Shown: in pieces, positions 7,820 through 17,245 of the stretch
How positions within the stretch are numbered: the stretch's first letter is position 1
How the letters are laid out: each line of letters starts with the position of its first letter
DNA from: Parachryseolinea silvisoli
Lineage (GTDB): Bacteria; Bacteroidota; Bacteroidia; Cytophagales; Cyclobacteriaceae
Assembly: GCF_021190955.1 (NCBI RefSeq)
Contig: NZ_JAIOAO010000003.1
Span: 1,054,001-1,118,000 of the forward strand
Reading direction: 5' to 3'
Length of the DNA stretch: 64,000 nucleotides
The notes under the pieces: generated by a model
Databases searched by the model: none
Told to the model about the DNA's origin: nothing
What the model saw: only the letters and a program-made list of their open reading frames with translations
Made by a program: the position numbers and the translations under genes

Positions 7820-10789
7820 ATGAGCAAAAAATTACTCTTCATTTTTTCGTTCCTGATAACGGGATGCTGCAGCCTGCTGGCGCAGCAGATCGTGAAGGGA
7901 AAGGTGACAGATGAGAACGGGGCGGAGCTGCCGGGCGTAAATGTCCTTATTAAAGGGACCGCCGTCGGCACCGCAACGGACGCTGAGGGGAGCTACTCGT
8001 TAACAGTGCCCGCCGAGCAGGCGACAGGAGGCGTGATTGTCTTTTCGTTTATCGGGTACCTTTCAGAAGAAGTGGCCATTAACGGCCAGACCACCGTCGA
8101 TATGCGGATGATCCCGGATATCCTTACACTGGGCGAGGTGGTCGTGGTGGGCTATGGTACGCAGACTAAGAAAGATGTGACAGGATCCATGGTGGCCGTA
8201 ACCAACAAAGAGTTTAATAAAGGACAGAATGTAACGGCCGACCAGCTCATCATGGGTAAGGTCGCCGGCGTACAAATTACCTCCAACGGTGGCGCACCCG
8301 GCTCCGGCAGCCAGATCCGCATCCGCGGAGGATCATCGCTCAATGCGAGCAACGACCCACTCGTCGTGATTGACGGTGTACCGCTGGATAACGACCGCAC
8401 GGCCGGTTCGCCCAACCCGCTGTCGCTCATCAATCCCGACGACATCGAGAGCTTTAACATTTTAAAAGATGCTTCAGCCACCGCCATCTATGGATCGCGT
8501 GCTTCCAACGGTGTCATCATTATTACGACTAAAAAAGGTAAGGCTGGCGACAAGATGCAGGTGCACTTTAGCTCGCAGGCGTCGGTCTCCAAAGTGGTAA
8601 AGACACTTGACGTGTTAAGCGCCGACGAGTTTCGCGAGGTGGTAGCCCAATATGCGAACGCGGGTGACAAAACTCGTCTCGGTACGGCCAATACCGACTG
8701 GCAGGACGCAATCTTCCGCGATGCCTATACCTATGACAATAACCTGAGTCTGAGCGGCGCCTTTAAAAAAATACCGTACCGGCTATCGGTTGGTCGCTTG
8801 AGCCAGGAAGGGATTCTGTTGTCATCGAAGCTCGAAAGAACGTCGGCTGCGTTGAACCTCAATCCTACATTCCTGGACGATCACCTGAAAGTGAACATGA
8901 GCCTGAAAGGCTTGATGACCGAAAGCCAGTTCGCCGACGAGGCAGCGATCGGCACAGCAGCATCCTTCGATCCGACGCAACCCATCCGCGCCGACTACCC
9001 GGCCTACGACGGTTACTTCGAATGGATTCAGGGAAACGGTAATCCTACTGGTCTTGCTCCGCGCAACCCCGTGAGCATTCTGCGCCAGCAAGATGGTCAT
9101 GCCGATGTTAAACGTAGCATTGGCAATCTGCAGCTGGATTACAAGCTGCACTTCCTGCCCGCGCTACGCGCCAACCTTAACATGGGCTATGATATTTCGG
9201 AAAGCGATGGCACGACGACATTACCGGCGACGATGGCGTCGGTGATGCTCCAGGGCGGCACGCACAATGTGTATTCACAGAAGAAGCAGAACAACCTGTT
9301 GGATTTTTACCTGAACTATGTGAAAGAGTTGCCCGGCCTGCACAGCAAGGTGGATCTTACCGCGGGGTATTCATATCAAAGCTTCACGACCAAGAACCCG
9401 GCCAGCTATACCCTCAGCATTCAGAACGAGGGAGACACGCTAAACCGCGTTGAGCCGGTAGAGCTGAAAAATGTATTGGTGTCGTTCTTCGGTCGTTTGA
9501 ACTATAGCTTTAAAGACCGTTACCTGTTGACGGCAACGCTGCGTCGCGATGGATCATCGCGGTTTAGCCCCGACAGCCGCTGGGGCACGTTCCCGTCGGT
9601 GGCCCTGGCGTGGCGCATTATGGACGAGCCTTTTATGCAGGAGGTGAAAGGCCTCACCGATCTAAAGCTCCGGGCTGGCTATGGTGTAACGGGTCAACAG
9701 GACCTGGGCGCGACATCGCAAGGATACTATCCGTACCTGGCGCGCTATGTACGCAGCAACGCAGAGGCTAGCTACCTGTTTGGTGATACCTACATCCGCA
9801 CGTTGCGCGCACAAGGATATGATTTTAATATCAAATGGGAAGAGACCCAATCGTATAATGTGGGTATCGACTACGAGTTCCTGACCGGCAAGGTCTATGG
9901 TAGTATCGATTATTATCAAAAGAAGACAAAAGATCTGTTGGCCGAGATTCCGCTGCCGGCCGGCTCTAACCTGACAAACCGCCTGTTTACCAATGTAGGC
10001 GAAGTGGAGAACCGCGGCGTGGAAGCATCGGTGAATGTGAAGGCCGTGGAGCGCGGCAAGTTTACCTGGGACATCGGCATCAACGCGACCTATAATAAAA
10101 ACGAAGTATTACGCCTCAGTAAAACCGCCAATGAAAGCTCCGCGGGAATTGAAGTAGGGGATATCGGTGGGGGCGTGGGCAACCGCATCCAGATCCACAC
10201 GGTAGGATATGCGCCCTATTCTTTTTATGTATACAAGCAGGTGTACAACGAGCAAGGTGCTCCGCTGGAAGGGGTGTACGAGGATTTGACTGGCGATGGC
10301 GAAATCACCGCCGATGACAAATACCGCTATCACAACCCTGCACCGAATGTATTTCTGGGTTTTAATACCCGGCTTTCGTACGACCGCTTTACCCTATCCA
10401 TGGTGGCGCGGGCTTCCTTCAAGAACTATGTGTATAACAATAGCGCCGCCAATGCCTATTTCTCCAACGTGTCGCAAAGCGGTTACCTGATCAATATACC
10501 CGCGGCGGTATACGATACCCGGTTCGTGGGGCCGAACGATGCGAACCGTCAATACTCGGATCATTTCGTCGAGAACGCATCGTTCCTGCGCATGGATAAC
10601 ATCAATCTGAGCTACCACGTGGGGAAGGTGGCCAAAGAGAAGCTCGACGTGAACGTCTCGGCTACCTGTCAGAACGTGTTTGTGATCACAAACTACAGTG
10701 GTCTCGATCCGGAGACTTCTACCGGTCTGACCAACTCGTTCTATCCGCGTCCGCGCGTATTTACACTGGGTCTGACCCTTGATTTTTAA
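7820..10789 (+). CDS. SusC/RagA-family TonB-linked outer membrane transporter
   Basis: This 989-residue protein has a signal peptide (about 1-21), a carboxypeptidase-regulatory-like beta domain (about 23-92), the segment LGEVVVVGYGTQ that precedes the plug, a plug domain (about 110-220) and a C-terminal beta barrel ending in an aromatic residue (LTLDF). Proteins of this type form the outer-membrane channel through which glycans are pulled in with TonB energy, with a SusD lipoprotein as lid. The SusD gene follows directly. With GH53 and GH2 enzymes in the same run, the cargo is probably galacto-oligosaccharide from pectic galactan or type I arabinogalactan. Length is normal for the family. Confidence 0.96.
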   Translation: MSKKLLFIFSFLITGCCSLLAQQIVKGKVTDENGAELPGVNVLIKGTAVGTATDAEGSYSLTVPAEQATGGVIVFSFIGYLSEEVAINGQTTVDMRMIPDILTLGEVVVVGYGTQTKKDVTGSMVAVTNKEFNKGQNVTADQLIMGKVAGVQITSNGGAPGSGSQIRIRGGSSLNASNDPLVVIDGVPLDNDRTAGSPNPLSLINPDDIESFNILKDASATAIYGSRASNGVIIITTKKGKAGDKMQVHFSSQASVSKVVKTLDVLSADEFREVVAQYANAGDKTRLGTANTDWQDAIFRDAYTYDNNLSLSGAFKKIPYRLSVGRLSQEGILLSSKLERTSAALNLNPTFLDDHLKVNMSLKGLMTESQFADEAAIGTAASFDPTQPIRADYPAYDGYFEWIQGNGNPTGLAPRNPVSILRQQDGHADVKRSIGNLQLDYKLHFLPALRANLNMGYDISESDGTTTLPATMASVMLQGGTHNVYSQKKQNNLLDFYLNYVKELPGLHSKVDLTAGYSYQSFTTKNPASYTLSIQNEGDTLNRVEPVELKNVLVSFFGRLNYSFKDRYLLTATLRRDGSSRFSPDSRWGTFPSVALAWRIMDEPFMQEVKGLTDLKLRAGYGVTGQQDLGATSQGYYPYLARYVRSNAEASYLFGDTYIRTLRAQGYDFNIKWEETQSYNVGIDYEFLTGKVYGSIDYYQKKTKDLLAEIPLPAGSNLTNRLFTNVGEVENRGVEASVNVKAVERGKFTWDIGINATYNKNEVLRLSKTANESSAGIEVGDIGGGVGNRIQIHTVGYAPYSFYVYKQVYNEQGAPLEGVYEDLTGDGEITADDKYRYHNPAPNVFLGFNTRLSYDRFTLSMVARASFKNYVYNNSAANAYFSNVSQSGYLINIPAAVYDTRFVGPNDANRQYSDHFVENASFLRMDNINLSYHVGKVAKEKLDVNVSATCQNVFVITNYSGLDPETSTGLTNSFYPRPRVFTLGLTLDF

Positions 10790-10808
10790 TCTTAACGGAG
10801 CGAAACAC

Positions 10809-12395
10809 ATGAAGACAACATTCATCAAAAATATAGCCTTCACCGCCACGCTGGCGTTGGGCATGCTCGGCTGTACCGACGATCTGGACCAGGTGCCTAA
10901 ATACGAAGATACTTCGGCTAATATTTACAAAGACTTTGGCAACTACAAGTCTATCCTCGCGAAAGCGTATTCGGGTCTGGCACTGACGGGCTCGCAAGGA
11001 CCGGAGGGAAATCCGGATATCAAGGGTGGAAACGAGGGCTTCTCATCTTATCTACGCCAATACTGGCAATTACAGGAGCTCTCGACCGATGAGGCCGTGA
11101 TCAGCTGGACCGATGCTGGCTTGCCGAACCTGCATTCCATGAATTGGACAAGTACCAACCAGTTTGTAGAAGCGCTGTACTACCGCATATTTTATCAGGT
11201 AGCGATCTGCAACGAGTTTATTCGCGAAACGACCGACGGCAACCTGAGTGAGCGCGGCATTACCGGTGCGAATCTCGAAGAGGCCAGGCATTACCGGGCA
11301 GAGGTGCGCTTTCTGCGCGCCTTGAGCTACTGGCATGCGATCGACCTGTACGGCAGCGTTCCGTTCGTAACCGAAACAGACGAAGTAGGTTCTTTCTTCC
11401 CTAAACAGATCTCACGTGCAGACCTGTTTGCCTACCTGGAAAGTGAGCTGAAGGCGATCGAGACCGAGCTTGTCCCCGCCCGGCAGAATGAATACGCCCG
11501 GGCGGATCAGGCTGCAGCCTGGACGTTGTTGACCAAGCTTTACATCAATGCCGAAGTGTACACCGGTCAGGCGCGCTATACGGACGCCATTACCTATGCC
11601 AAGAAGGTGATCGATGCCGGCTACACGCTGGAAGAGAATTTTGAACACAACTTCCTGGCTGACAATGATCAGTCCACCGAAGTTATTTTTCCGGTGGCGT
11701 TTGACGGCTTGCGCATTCAGAGCTATGGCGGCATGAACTACATTTTAAAAGGGCCCATTCCGAGAGGCAAGAATGTGGAATACGGCATTGATGCCGGCTG
11801 GTCTGGTCCGCGCGCTACGAAAAACATGGTAGACTTGTTTCCTCCGATTGGGAGCGGCATCGATGAGCGTGAGATGTTCTTTACCGAAGGGTATACCCTG
11901 GAGATAAACAGCGTTGCGTCGGAGACCGATGGTTACCCGATCATTAAATTCAAGAACATTACCTCTACGGGCCAACCTGGTTCACACGTCATCTTTGTGG
12001 ATACCGACTTCCCGATGTTTCGATTGGCGGACGTATACCTCCTGTATGCCGAGGCCGTCCTGCGCAACGGGCAGGGTGGAAGCCGCGGCGAGGCGTTGGG
12101 GTATGTGAATGACCTGCGCGAGCGTGCTTACAACAATACCAACGGTAACATTACCGACGGGCAGCTTACACTGGACTTTATCATCGACGAGCGTGGGCGC
12201 GAGCTGGCGAGTGAAGCCGTGCGGCGTACAGACCTGATCCGCTTTGGTCGCTTTACCGAGGATAGCTACCTGTGGCCCTGGAAGGGTGGTGTACAAGAGG
12301 GGCGTGGAGTAGAGTCTTACCGCAAGCTGTACCCGATTCCACAGTCGGATCTGATCGCCAACCCGAATCTTGATCCGAAGGTAAACGGTTATTAA
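10809..12395 (+). CDS. SusD/RagB-family glycan-binding lipoprotein
   Basis: The 528-residue product starts with a lipoprotein signal ending in LGMLGC (Cys22). I chose ATG at 10809 because the signal peptide begins there; an ATG at 10779 overlaps the SusC gene and adds ten residues without benefit. The body shows the SusD-type tetratricopeptide-like helices, including ARHYRAEVRFLRALSYWHAIDLYGSVP (quoted in part: RALSYWHAIDLYG), and the family C-terminal segment with LDFIIDERGRELASE and DLIRFGRF. SusD caps the SusC channel and captures the oligosaccharide. It is 19 bases downstream of SusC and clearly in the same operon. Confidence 0.96.
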   Translation: MKTTFIKNIAFTATLALGMLGCTDDLDQVPKYEDTSANIYKDFGNYKSILAKAYSGLALTGSQGPEGNPDIKGGNEGFSSYLRQYWQLQELSTDEAVISWTDAGLPNLHSMNWTSTNQFVEALYYRIFYQVAICNEFIRETTDGNLSERGITGANLEEARHYRAEVRFLRALSYWHAIDLYGSVPFVTETDEVGSFFPKQISRADLFAYLESELKAIETELVPARQNEYARADQAAAWTLLTKLYINAEVYTGQARYTDAITYAKKVIDAGYTLEENFEHNFLADNDQSTEVIFPVAFDGLRIQSYGGMNYILKGPIPRGKNVEYGIDAGWSGPRATKNMVDLFPPIGSGIDEREMFFTEGYTLEINSVASETDGYPIIKFKNITSTGQPGSHVIFVDTDFPMFRLADVYLLYAEAVLRNGQGGSRGEALGYVNDLRERAYNNTNGNITDGQLTLDFIIDERGRELASEAVRRTDLIRFGRFTEDSYLWPWKGGVQEGRGVESYRKLYPIPQSDLIANPNLDPKVNGY

Positions 12396-12427
12396 TCATG
12401 TCGCGGATGTTTTTAAAACAGACAATT

Positions 12428-13507
12428 ATGAAGAAATTACTAAGCTATACTATAGGCGTATGCCTGCTGACCCTGGCTGCCTGTGACGAAGACGGCACGA
12501 ATACGGTGCTGAAGCCGGGCGAAGATTCGCAGCTCACGGCCTCGAAGTCCGAGATTGTGCTGACGATGGAGACGGCTGCGGAAACGGCGGTGGTATTTGA
12601 GCGTACCGATGCAGAATATGGTTTTTCTGCGGCGGTAACCTATACCTTGGAGCTTGATAAAAAGAGCGACAACTTCGCGTCGCCCCGCACGATGATCCTG
12701 GACGCAACGCCGGAGGTAGCGTTGACAGTGACACAGCTGAACGACATGATGCTGGCGGAAGAGCTGCCGGGCGAAGAGACGGCCGACGTGGTCGTGCGCA
12801 TTCGCTCGGATGTGTCGATGTCTGTCGCCTCGCGCTATTCCAATACTGTTGAATTGAAGGTGACGCCCTATATCGCCGAGCCTCCGTATCTGACCATATT
12901 CCAGGTAGGTGACGCTGCCGAATTTGGATGGGATGCCAATGCGGCCAGCCCGATGTTCCGCAGCGAGGCGGACAACTTTACTTACACATTCACCGGCCAT
13001 TTTAATGCCGGTCAACTCAAGATCCTGGCATACCAGGGTCTCTGGGCACCGATGTGGGGCCTAAATGACTCGGATGTATTCTTCCGCGAAACAGATGCAG
13101 ATCCAGACCCGGGCGCCTTTATGGTCGGCAGTGCCGGTTATTATACCTTCTCGCTGGACATTCTGAAAATGCAGTTTACCCTGGACAGCTATGACGAGGC
13201 AAGCGCACCGGACTACACGGGTGTTAATATCACCGGTGATTTTAGCGGCTGGGCATTGATCCCCATGGCCAATACTGCGGCGAATCCGCACGTGTGGACG
13301 CTTGACTATACGTTTGATGCCGATGTCGCCATTAAATTGGCAGCAGACGGCTGGACGGCCCAATGGGGCACCGTCGGTGTAGGCGACAAGCTCTACGGCA
13401 CGGCTGTGCCGGCGGGTAACGACGACAAAATTGAAATTGTCGCGGGTAGCTATACCATCATCTTCAATGACCTTACCAAGCAGTTTCTGCTGATTCCTCA
13501 AGAATAA
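12428..13507 (+). CDS. SusE/SusF-like surface starch-binding-type lipoprotein
   Basis: The 359-residue product has a lipoprotein signal ending LTLAAC (Cys19). ATG 12428 is chosen over one at 12398 because the signal starts there. The N-terminal part (about 25-145) matches the SusE-type immunoglobulin-like domain (SKSEIVLTMETA and the RYSNTVELKVTPY end), and the rest holds two carbohydrate-binding-like beta modules, the second starting about residue 250 with GVNITGDFSGWALIPM. Such proteins sit on the cell surface and hold the polysaccharide near SusCD. The third gene of the galactan locus, it is followed by a strong intercistronic hairpin before the enzyme genes. Confidence 0.85.
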   Translation: MKKLLSYTIGVCLLTLAACDEDGTNTVLKPGEDSQLTASKSEIVLTMETAAETAVVFERTDAEYGFSAAVTYTLELDKKSDNFASPRTMILDATPEVALTVTQLNDMMLAEELPGEETADVVVRIRSDVSMSVASRYSNTVELKVTPYIAEPPYLTIFQVGDAAEFGWDANAASPMFRSEADNFTYTFTGHFNAGQLKILAYQGLWAPMWGLNDSDVFFRETDADPDPGAFMVGSAGYYTFSLDILKMQFTLDSYDEASAPDYTGVNITGDFSGWALIPMANTAANPHVWTLDYTFDADVAIKLAADGWTAQWGTVGVGDKLYGTAVPAGNDDKIEIVAGSYTIIFNDLTKQFLLIPQE

Positions 13508-13516
13508 CGTCCCGAA

Positions 13517-13567
13517 CCCCACAGGCACGGAGCCGGCATACGCCTTCGGTTCCGTTGCCTGGCGGGG
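13517..13567 (+). ncRNA. Intercistronic stem-loop between binding-protein and enzyme genes
   Basis: CCCC at 13517 pairs with GGGG at 13564-13567, and AGGC plus ACGGAGCCG pairs with CGGTTCCGT plus GCCT with one bulge and one G-U pair, around an 11-base loop. No T run follows, so it is not a standard terminator. Between SusE-like and GH53 genes it could stabilise the upstream message or lower expression of the downstream enzymes. Function is inferred. Confidence 0.45.
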
Positions 13568-13590
13568 TGAGGATGTTTTAAAACAAAACC

Positions 13591-14769
13591 ATGAGCTTTC
13601 ATTATATACGAATATACGTGGCGATTGCGCTGACCTCGGTAGCGTTGATAGCCTGTCAGGACGACGACGGGGCCACAGCCCAAACAGAACAGACGCTGAC
13701 CTATTACGGTGCAGACCTTTCCTACGTCAATCAGATCGAAGAGCACGGCGGCGTCTATAAAGACGATGGCGAGCCACAGTCTCCCTACGTGATCTTTAAG
13801 AATAACGGTACCAACCTGGTCCGGCTGCGGCTATGGCATAATCCTACCTGGACGAAGGAGGTATACGGTGCCGACGGTAAGAAGATGTATAGTGATTTGA
13901 AGGACGTAGAGGTGTCCATTCGCCGTGCCCGAGAGCAGGGCATGGAAGTGCTGCTCGACTTTCATTACTCCGACACGTGGGCTGATCCGGCCGCGCAGGA
14001 TGTTCCGGCGGCGTGGGCAAACATTACAGCGGCCGATGTACTGGAAGATTCTATCTACAACTATACGCTCAAGACGCTGCGTTATCTGAATGGTGAAGGG
14101 CTTATGCCCGAGCTGGTGCAGATCGGTAACGAGACAAACTGCGGCCTGCTGTTTACGAATGCACCTGAGGGTTTTCCGACGTGCAACGTATGCGAGGGAA
14201 AATGGGTAGAGACGGGGGCGGTCATCAACCGCGCCATTGACGCCGTGCGTGATGCGGCCGACGAGTCGACGATCAAGACCAAGGTGATCCTGCATATTGC
14301 CGATCCGAAGAACGTCAAATGGTTCTTTGACAACCTGACCACTACGGGCGGTGTGACCGATTTTGATATTGTGGGGTTTTCATACTATCCACTCTGGCAT
14401 ACGACCGTTGCGCCCGACAAGCTTTCGGAGACCATTGCCGGGTTTAAGAGTGCGTATAACAAGGATGTGATGATCCTGGAAACGGCCTACCCGTGGACGA
14501 TGGAAGCGCAGGACAGCTACACCAACCTGTTTGGAAGCGATCCCATATTGCCCGGCTATTCGTATACCCGTCAGGGACTCGAGAAACTGCTGCGCGATAT
14601 GGCGCAGGAAGTGCACGATGGTGGTGGACTTGGTATGATCTACTGGGAGCCAGCCTATATCAGCTCCAACATGAAGGATACCTGGGGCACGGGGTCGTCG
14701 TGGGAGAACTGTGCGCTCTTCGATTTTTCGGGTAATACGATCCCGGCGATCCACTACATGGAAGAATAG
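13591..14769 (+). CDS. GH53 endo-beta-1,4-galactanase (arabinogalactanase), lipoprotein
   Basis: The 392-residue product has a lipoprotein signal ending VALIAC (Cys22), so it is probably on the cell surface. GH53 marks are LLDFHYSDTWADPAAQ, the acid/base Glu181 in QIGNETNCG and the nucleophile Glu297 in MILETAYPW. The enzyme cuts beta-1,4-galactan chains of pectin or type I arabinogalactan into short oligosaccharides. It is the gene that fixes the likely substrate of this locus. It lies downstream of SusC, SusD and the SusE-like gene and just ahead of a GH2 gene, which would finish the galacto-oligosaccharides. Confidence 0.93.
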   Translation: MSFHYIRIYVAIALTSVALIACQDDDGATAQTEQTLTYYGADLSYVNQIEEHGGVYKDDGEPQSPYVIFKNNGTNLVRLRLWHNPTWTKEVYGADGKKMYSDLKDVEVSIRRAREQGMEVLLDFHYSDTWADPAAQDVPAAWANITAADVLEDSIYNYTLKTLRYLNGEGLMPELVQIGNETNCGLLFTNAPEGFPTCNVCEGKWVETGAVINRAIDAVRDAADESTIKTKVILHIADPKNVKWFFDNLTTTGGVTDFDIVGFSYYPLWHTTVAPDKLSETIAGFKSAYNKDVMILETAYPWTMEAQDSYTNLFGSDPILPGYSYTRQGLEKLLRDMAQEVHDGGGLGMIYWEPAYISSNMKDTWGTGSSWENCALFDFSGNTIPAIHYMEE

Positions 14770-14797
14770 CCTCTTTACTTTTTTAACGGTATATGTT

Positions 14798-17218
14798 TTG
14801 AAACGAACTGCCTTACTGATACTGGCAGCCGTGCTCGCTACGGCCACGCTGTCTGCTCAAACGCCTCGAAAGCATCTGTTGCTGGACGAAGGGTGGAGGT
14901 TCCATCTGGGCCACGCCGCCGATGCGACGAAGGATTTTAATTTCACCATCGCCAACCTGTTCTCGAAAACAGGCAAAGCCGGTGGCACGGCTGTAGACCC
15001 CAAGTTTGACGACCAGGCGTGGGCAACTATAACGCTGCCGCATGACTGGGCAGTAGCCCTGCCGTTTGAAAATTCGGACAATGCCGATGTCATGGGGCAT
15101 GGATACAAGCCGGTGGGAGGGTTGTATCCGCAGAATAGCATTGGCTGGTATCGTAAGACGTTTGCCATCGTGCCGGCGGATTCGGGCAAGCGGTTCTCCA
15201 TTCAATTTGACGGTGTCTTTCGTGATTGCCAGGTATGGCTAAATGGCTTTTACCTGGGGCGTAACGAAAGTGGCTATGTCGGGTTTGAATATGACATTAC
15301 CGACTATATTCAGTTTAAGCAGGAGAATGTGTTGGTCGTGCGGGTGGATGCTTCGCAGTATGAAGGATGGTTCTATGAGGGGGCAGGGATCTACCGCCAT
15401 GTGTGGCTGAATCAGTATGAGAACCTGCACGTAGCGCCGAACGGCGTATTCTTTCAGAGCACGGTCGCAGGGCGTGATGCCACGATTGCTGTGCAGACTT
15501 CCGTGATGAATGATGGATTGGCTGCCGGGCAGGGTAGTGTCCTGACATATATCACCGATCGCAATGGTAAGGTATTGGTACAGGCTGCTGAAAAGCCGGT
15601 TGCATTGCCTGGCCGGGCTGCAGCGGTCGTGCAACAGGAGCTGACGATCAACGATGCGCGGTTGTGGTCCTTGCAAGATCCGTACTTATATAAGGTAGTG
15701 AGTGTTGTTAAGCAGAACGGTCGTGTAGTCGATCAGGTCCGTCAGCGCTTGGGAGTCCGCATGGTGACGATCGAAGCGGCTACCGGGCTATCGCTTAACG
15801 ATAAGCGAATAAAGATTCAGGGTGTAAACTGCCACCAGGATCATGCGGGCGTTGGATCGGCACTGCCGGACTACCTGCACTATTACCGCATTCGACGCTT
15901 GCAAGAGCTTGGCGTCAATGCTTATCGTACAAGCCACCATGCACCGACGCCGGAGCTGCTCGATGCCTGCGACTCATTGGGCATGTTGGTGCTGGACGAG
16001 GCCCGGTTGTTAAGCAGCTCGGCCGAGTACCAGGATCAATTCCGCCGACTGATCGAGCGCGACCGGAATCACCCGTCGGTATTCCTATGGTCTATTGGCA
16101 ACGAAGAAGGCTATGCGCAAACCAACAGCTTTGGCAAACGGATTGCATTGTCGATGCTGGCCTTGCAGCGCCGGCTCGATCCAACGCGTACCAGCACGTA
16201 CGCGGCCGATCTGGGCAATGTATTTCCGGGGGTAAACGAAGTCATTCCCATTCGTGGCTTCAACTACCGCGAAAAGCATGTTGTGGCGTATCATCATGAT
16301 CACCCGGAACAGCCAATCCTCGGCACCGAAATGGGGAGCACCGTGACGACGCGGGGTATCTATGCGGTGGACTCAGTCAAGGGCTATGTGCCCGATCAGG
16401 ACATCACCGCTCCCTGGTGGGCTTCCACCGCGGAAGCGTGGTGGCCGTTGGCAGCAGAGAATGATTGGTTTATGGGTGGCTTCGTCTGGACGGGATTTGA
16501 CTATCGCGGCGAGCCGACACCGTTTCAATGGCCGAACGTCAGCTCACATTTCGGCATTATGGACATGTGTGGCTTCCCCAAGAACATTTATTACTACTAT
16601 CAATCGTGGTGGACCGATAAAGACGTGCTCCACATCTCACCGCATTGGAATTGGAAAGGGCAAGAGGGTAAGAACATCGACGTATGGGTGAACTCCAACG
16701 CTGACCAGGTAGAACTATTCCTCAACGGTAAGAGCCTGGGTAAAAAGGCGATGCCGCGTAACCGGCACTTGCAATGGAGTGTGCCATACCGCGCCGGTAT
16801 ATTGTCAGCGGTGGGTACAAAGCAAGGACGCACGATCCGCACACAGGTGCAGACAACGGATGCGCCGGATGTGATTGAGCTTTCGACAGAGCGAAAAATA
16901 GTATTAGCGGATGGACGTGACGCTGCGGTGATAAACGTGACGGTAAAAGATACGCGCGGGAGGGAAGTGCCGGATGCGGGCAACCTTGTGCGCTTTCGTG
17001 TGCAAGGTGACGCCCGGATTATCGGTGTGGGCAATGGCGATCCCAGCAGCCACGAAGCAGATCAATGTGCACCCGGTGCCTGGCAACGATCATTGTTTAA
17101 TGGCAAATGCCAGGTAATTATACAGGCGGGTAAGACGGCAGGCACGATTCGACTGGAAGCAACGGGCGAAGGAGTTCGCCCGGCGATTGTAACGATCCAG
17201 GCAACAGCCGCAAAGTGA
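14798..17218 (+). CDS. GH2 family beta-galactosidase, secreted
   Basis: The product is about 806 residues with a signal peptide ending ATATLSAQ. The only in-frame ATG (14711) lies inside the GH53 gene and would put 29 unrelated residues in front of the signal, so I chose TTG at 14798, 28 bases after the GH53 stop. Domains in order are a sugar-binding jelly roll (about 30-180), an immunoglobulin-like domain (about 185-290) and the TIM barrel with acid/base Glu436 (SIGNEEGYA) and nucleophile Glu511 (LGTEMGS), then two C-terminal beta domains (DUF4982-like and another). It should release galactose from oligosaccharides made by the GH53 enzyme, in the periplasm. Confidence 0.9.
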   Translation: MKRTALLILAAVLATATLSAQTPRKHLLLDEGWRFHLGHAADATKDFNFTIANLFSKTGKAGGTAVDPKFDDQAWATITLPHDWAVALPFENSDNADVMGHGYKPVGGLYPQNSIGWYRKTFAIVPADSGKRFSIQFDGVFRDCQVWLNGFYLGRNESGYVGFEYDITDYIQFKQENVLVVRVDASQYEGWFYEGAGIYRHVWLNQYENLHVAPNGVFFQSTVAGRDATIAVQTSVMNDGLAAGQGSVLTYITDRNGKVLVQAAEKPVALPGRAAAVVQQELTINDARLWSLQDPYLYKVVSVVKQNGRVVDQVRQRLGVRMVTIEAATGLSLNDKRIKIQGVNCHQDHAGVGSALPDYLHYYRIRRLQELGVNAYRTSHHAPTPELLDACDSLGMLVLDEARLLSSSAEYQDQFRRLIERDRNHPSVFLWSIGNEEGYAQTNSFGKRIALSMLALQRRLDPTRTSTYAADLGNVFPGVNEVIPIRGFNYREKHVVAYHHDHPEQPILGTEMGSTVTTRGIYAVDSVKGYVPDQDITAPWWASTAEAWWPLAAENDWFMGGFVWTGFDYRGEPTPFQWPNVSSHFGIMDMCGFPKNIYYYYQSWWTDKDVLHISPHWNWKGQEGKNIDVWVNSNADQVELFLNGKSLGKKAMPRNRHLQWSVPYRAGILSAVGTKQGRTIRTQVQTTDAPDVIELSTERKIVLADGRDAAVINVTVKDTRGREVPDAGNLVRFRVQGDARIIGVGNGDPSSHEADQCAPGAWQRSLFNGKCQVIIQAGKTAGTIRLEATGEGVRPAIVTIQATAAK

Positions 17219-17245
17219 AATTGAGAAACGGAAAAGTATAGAAGC

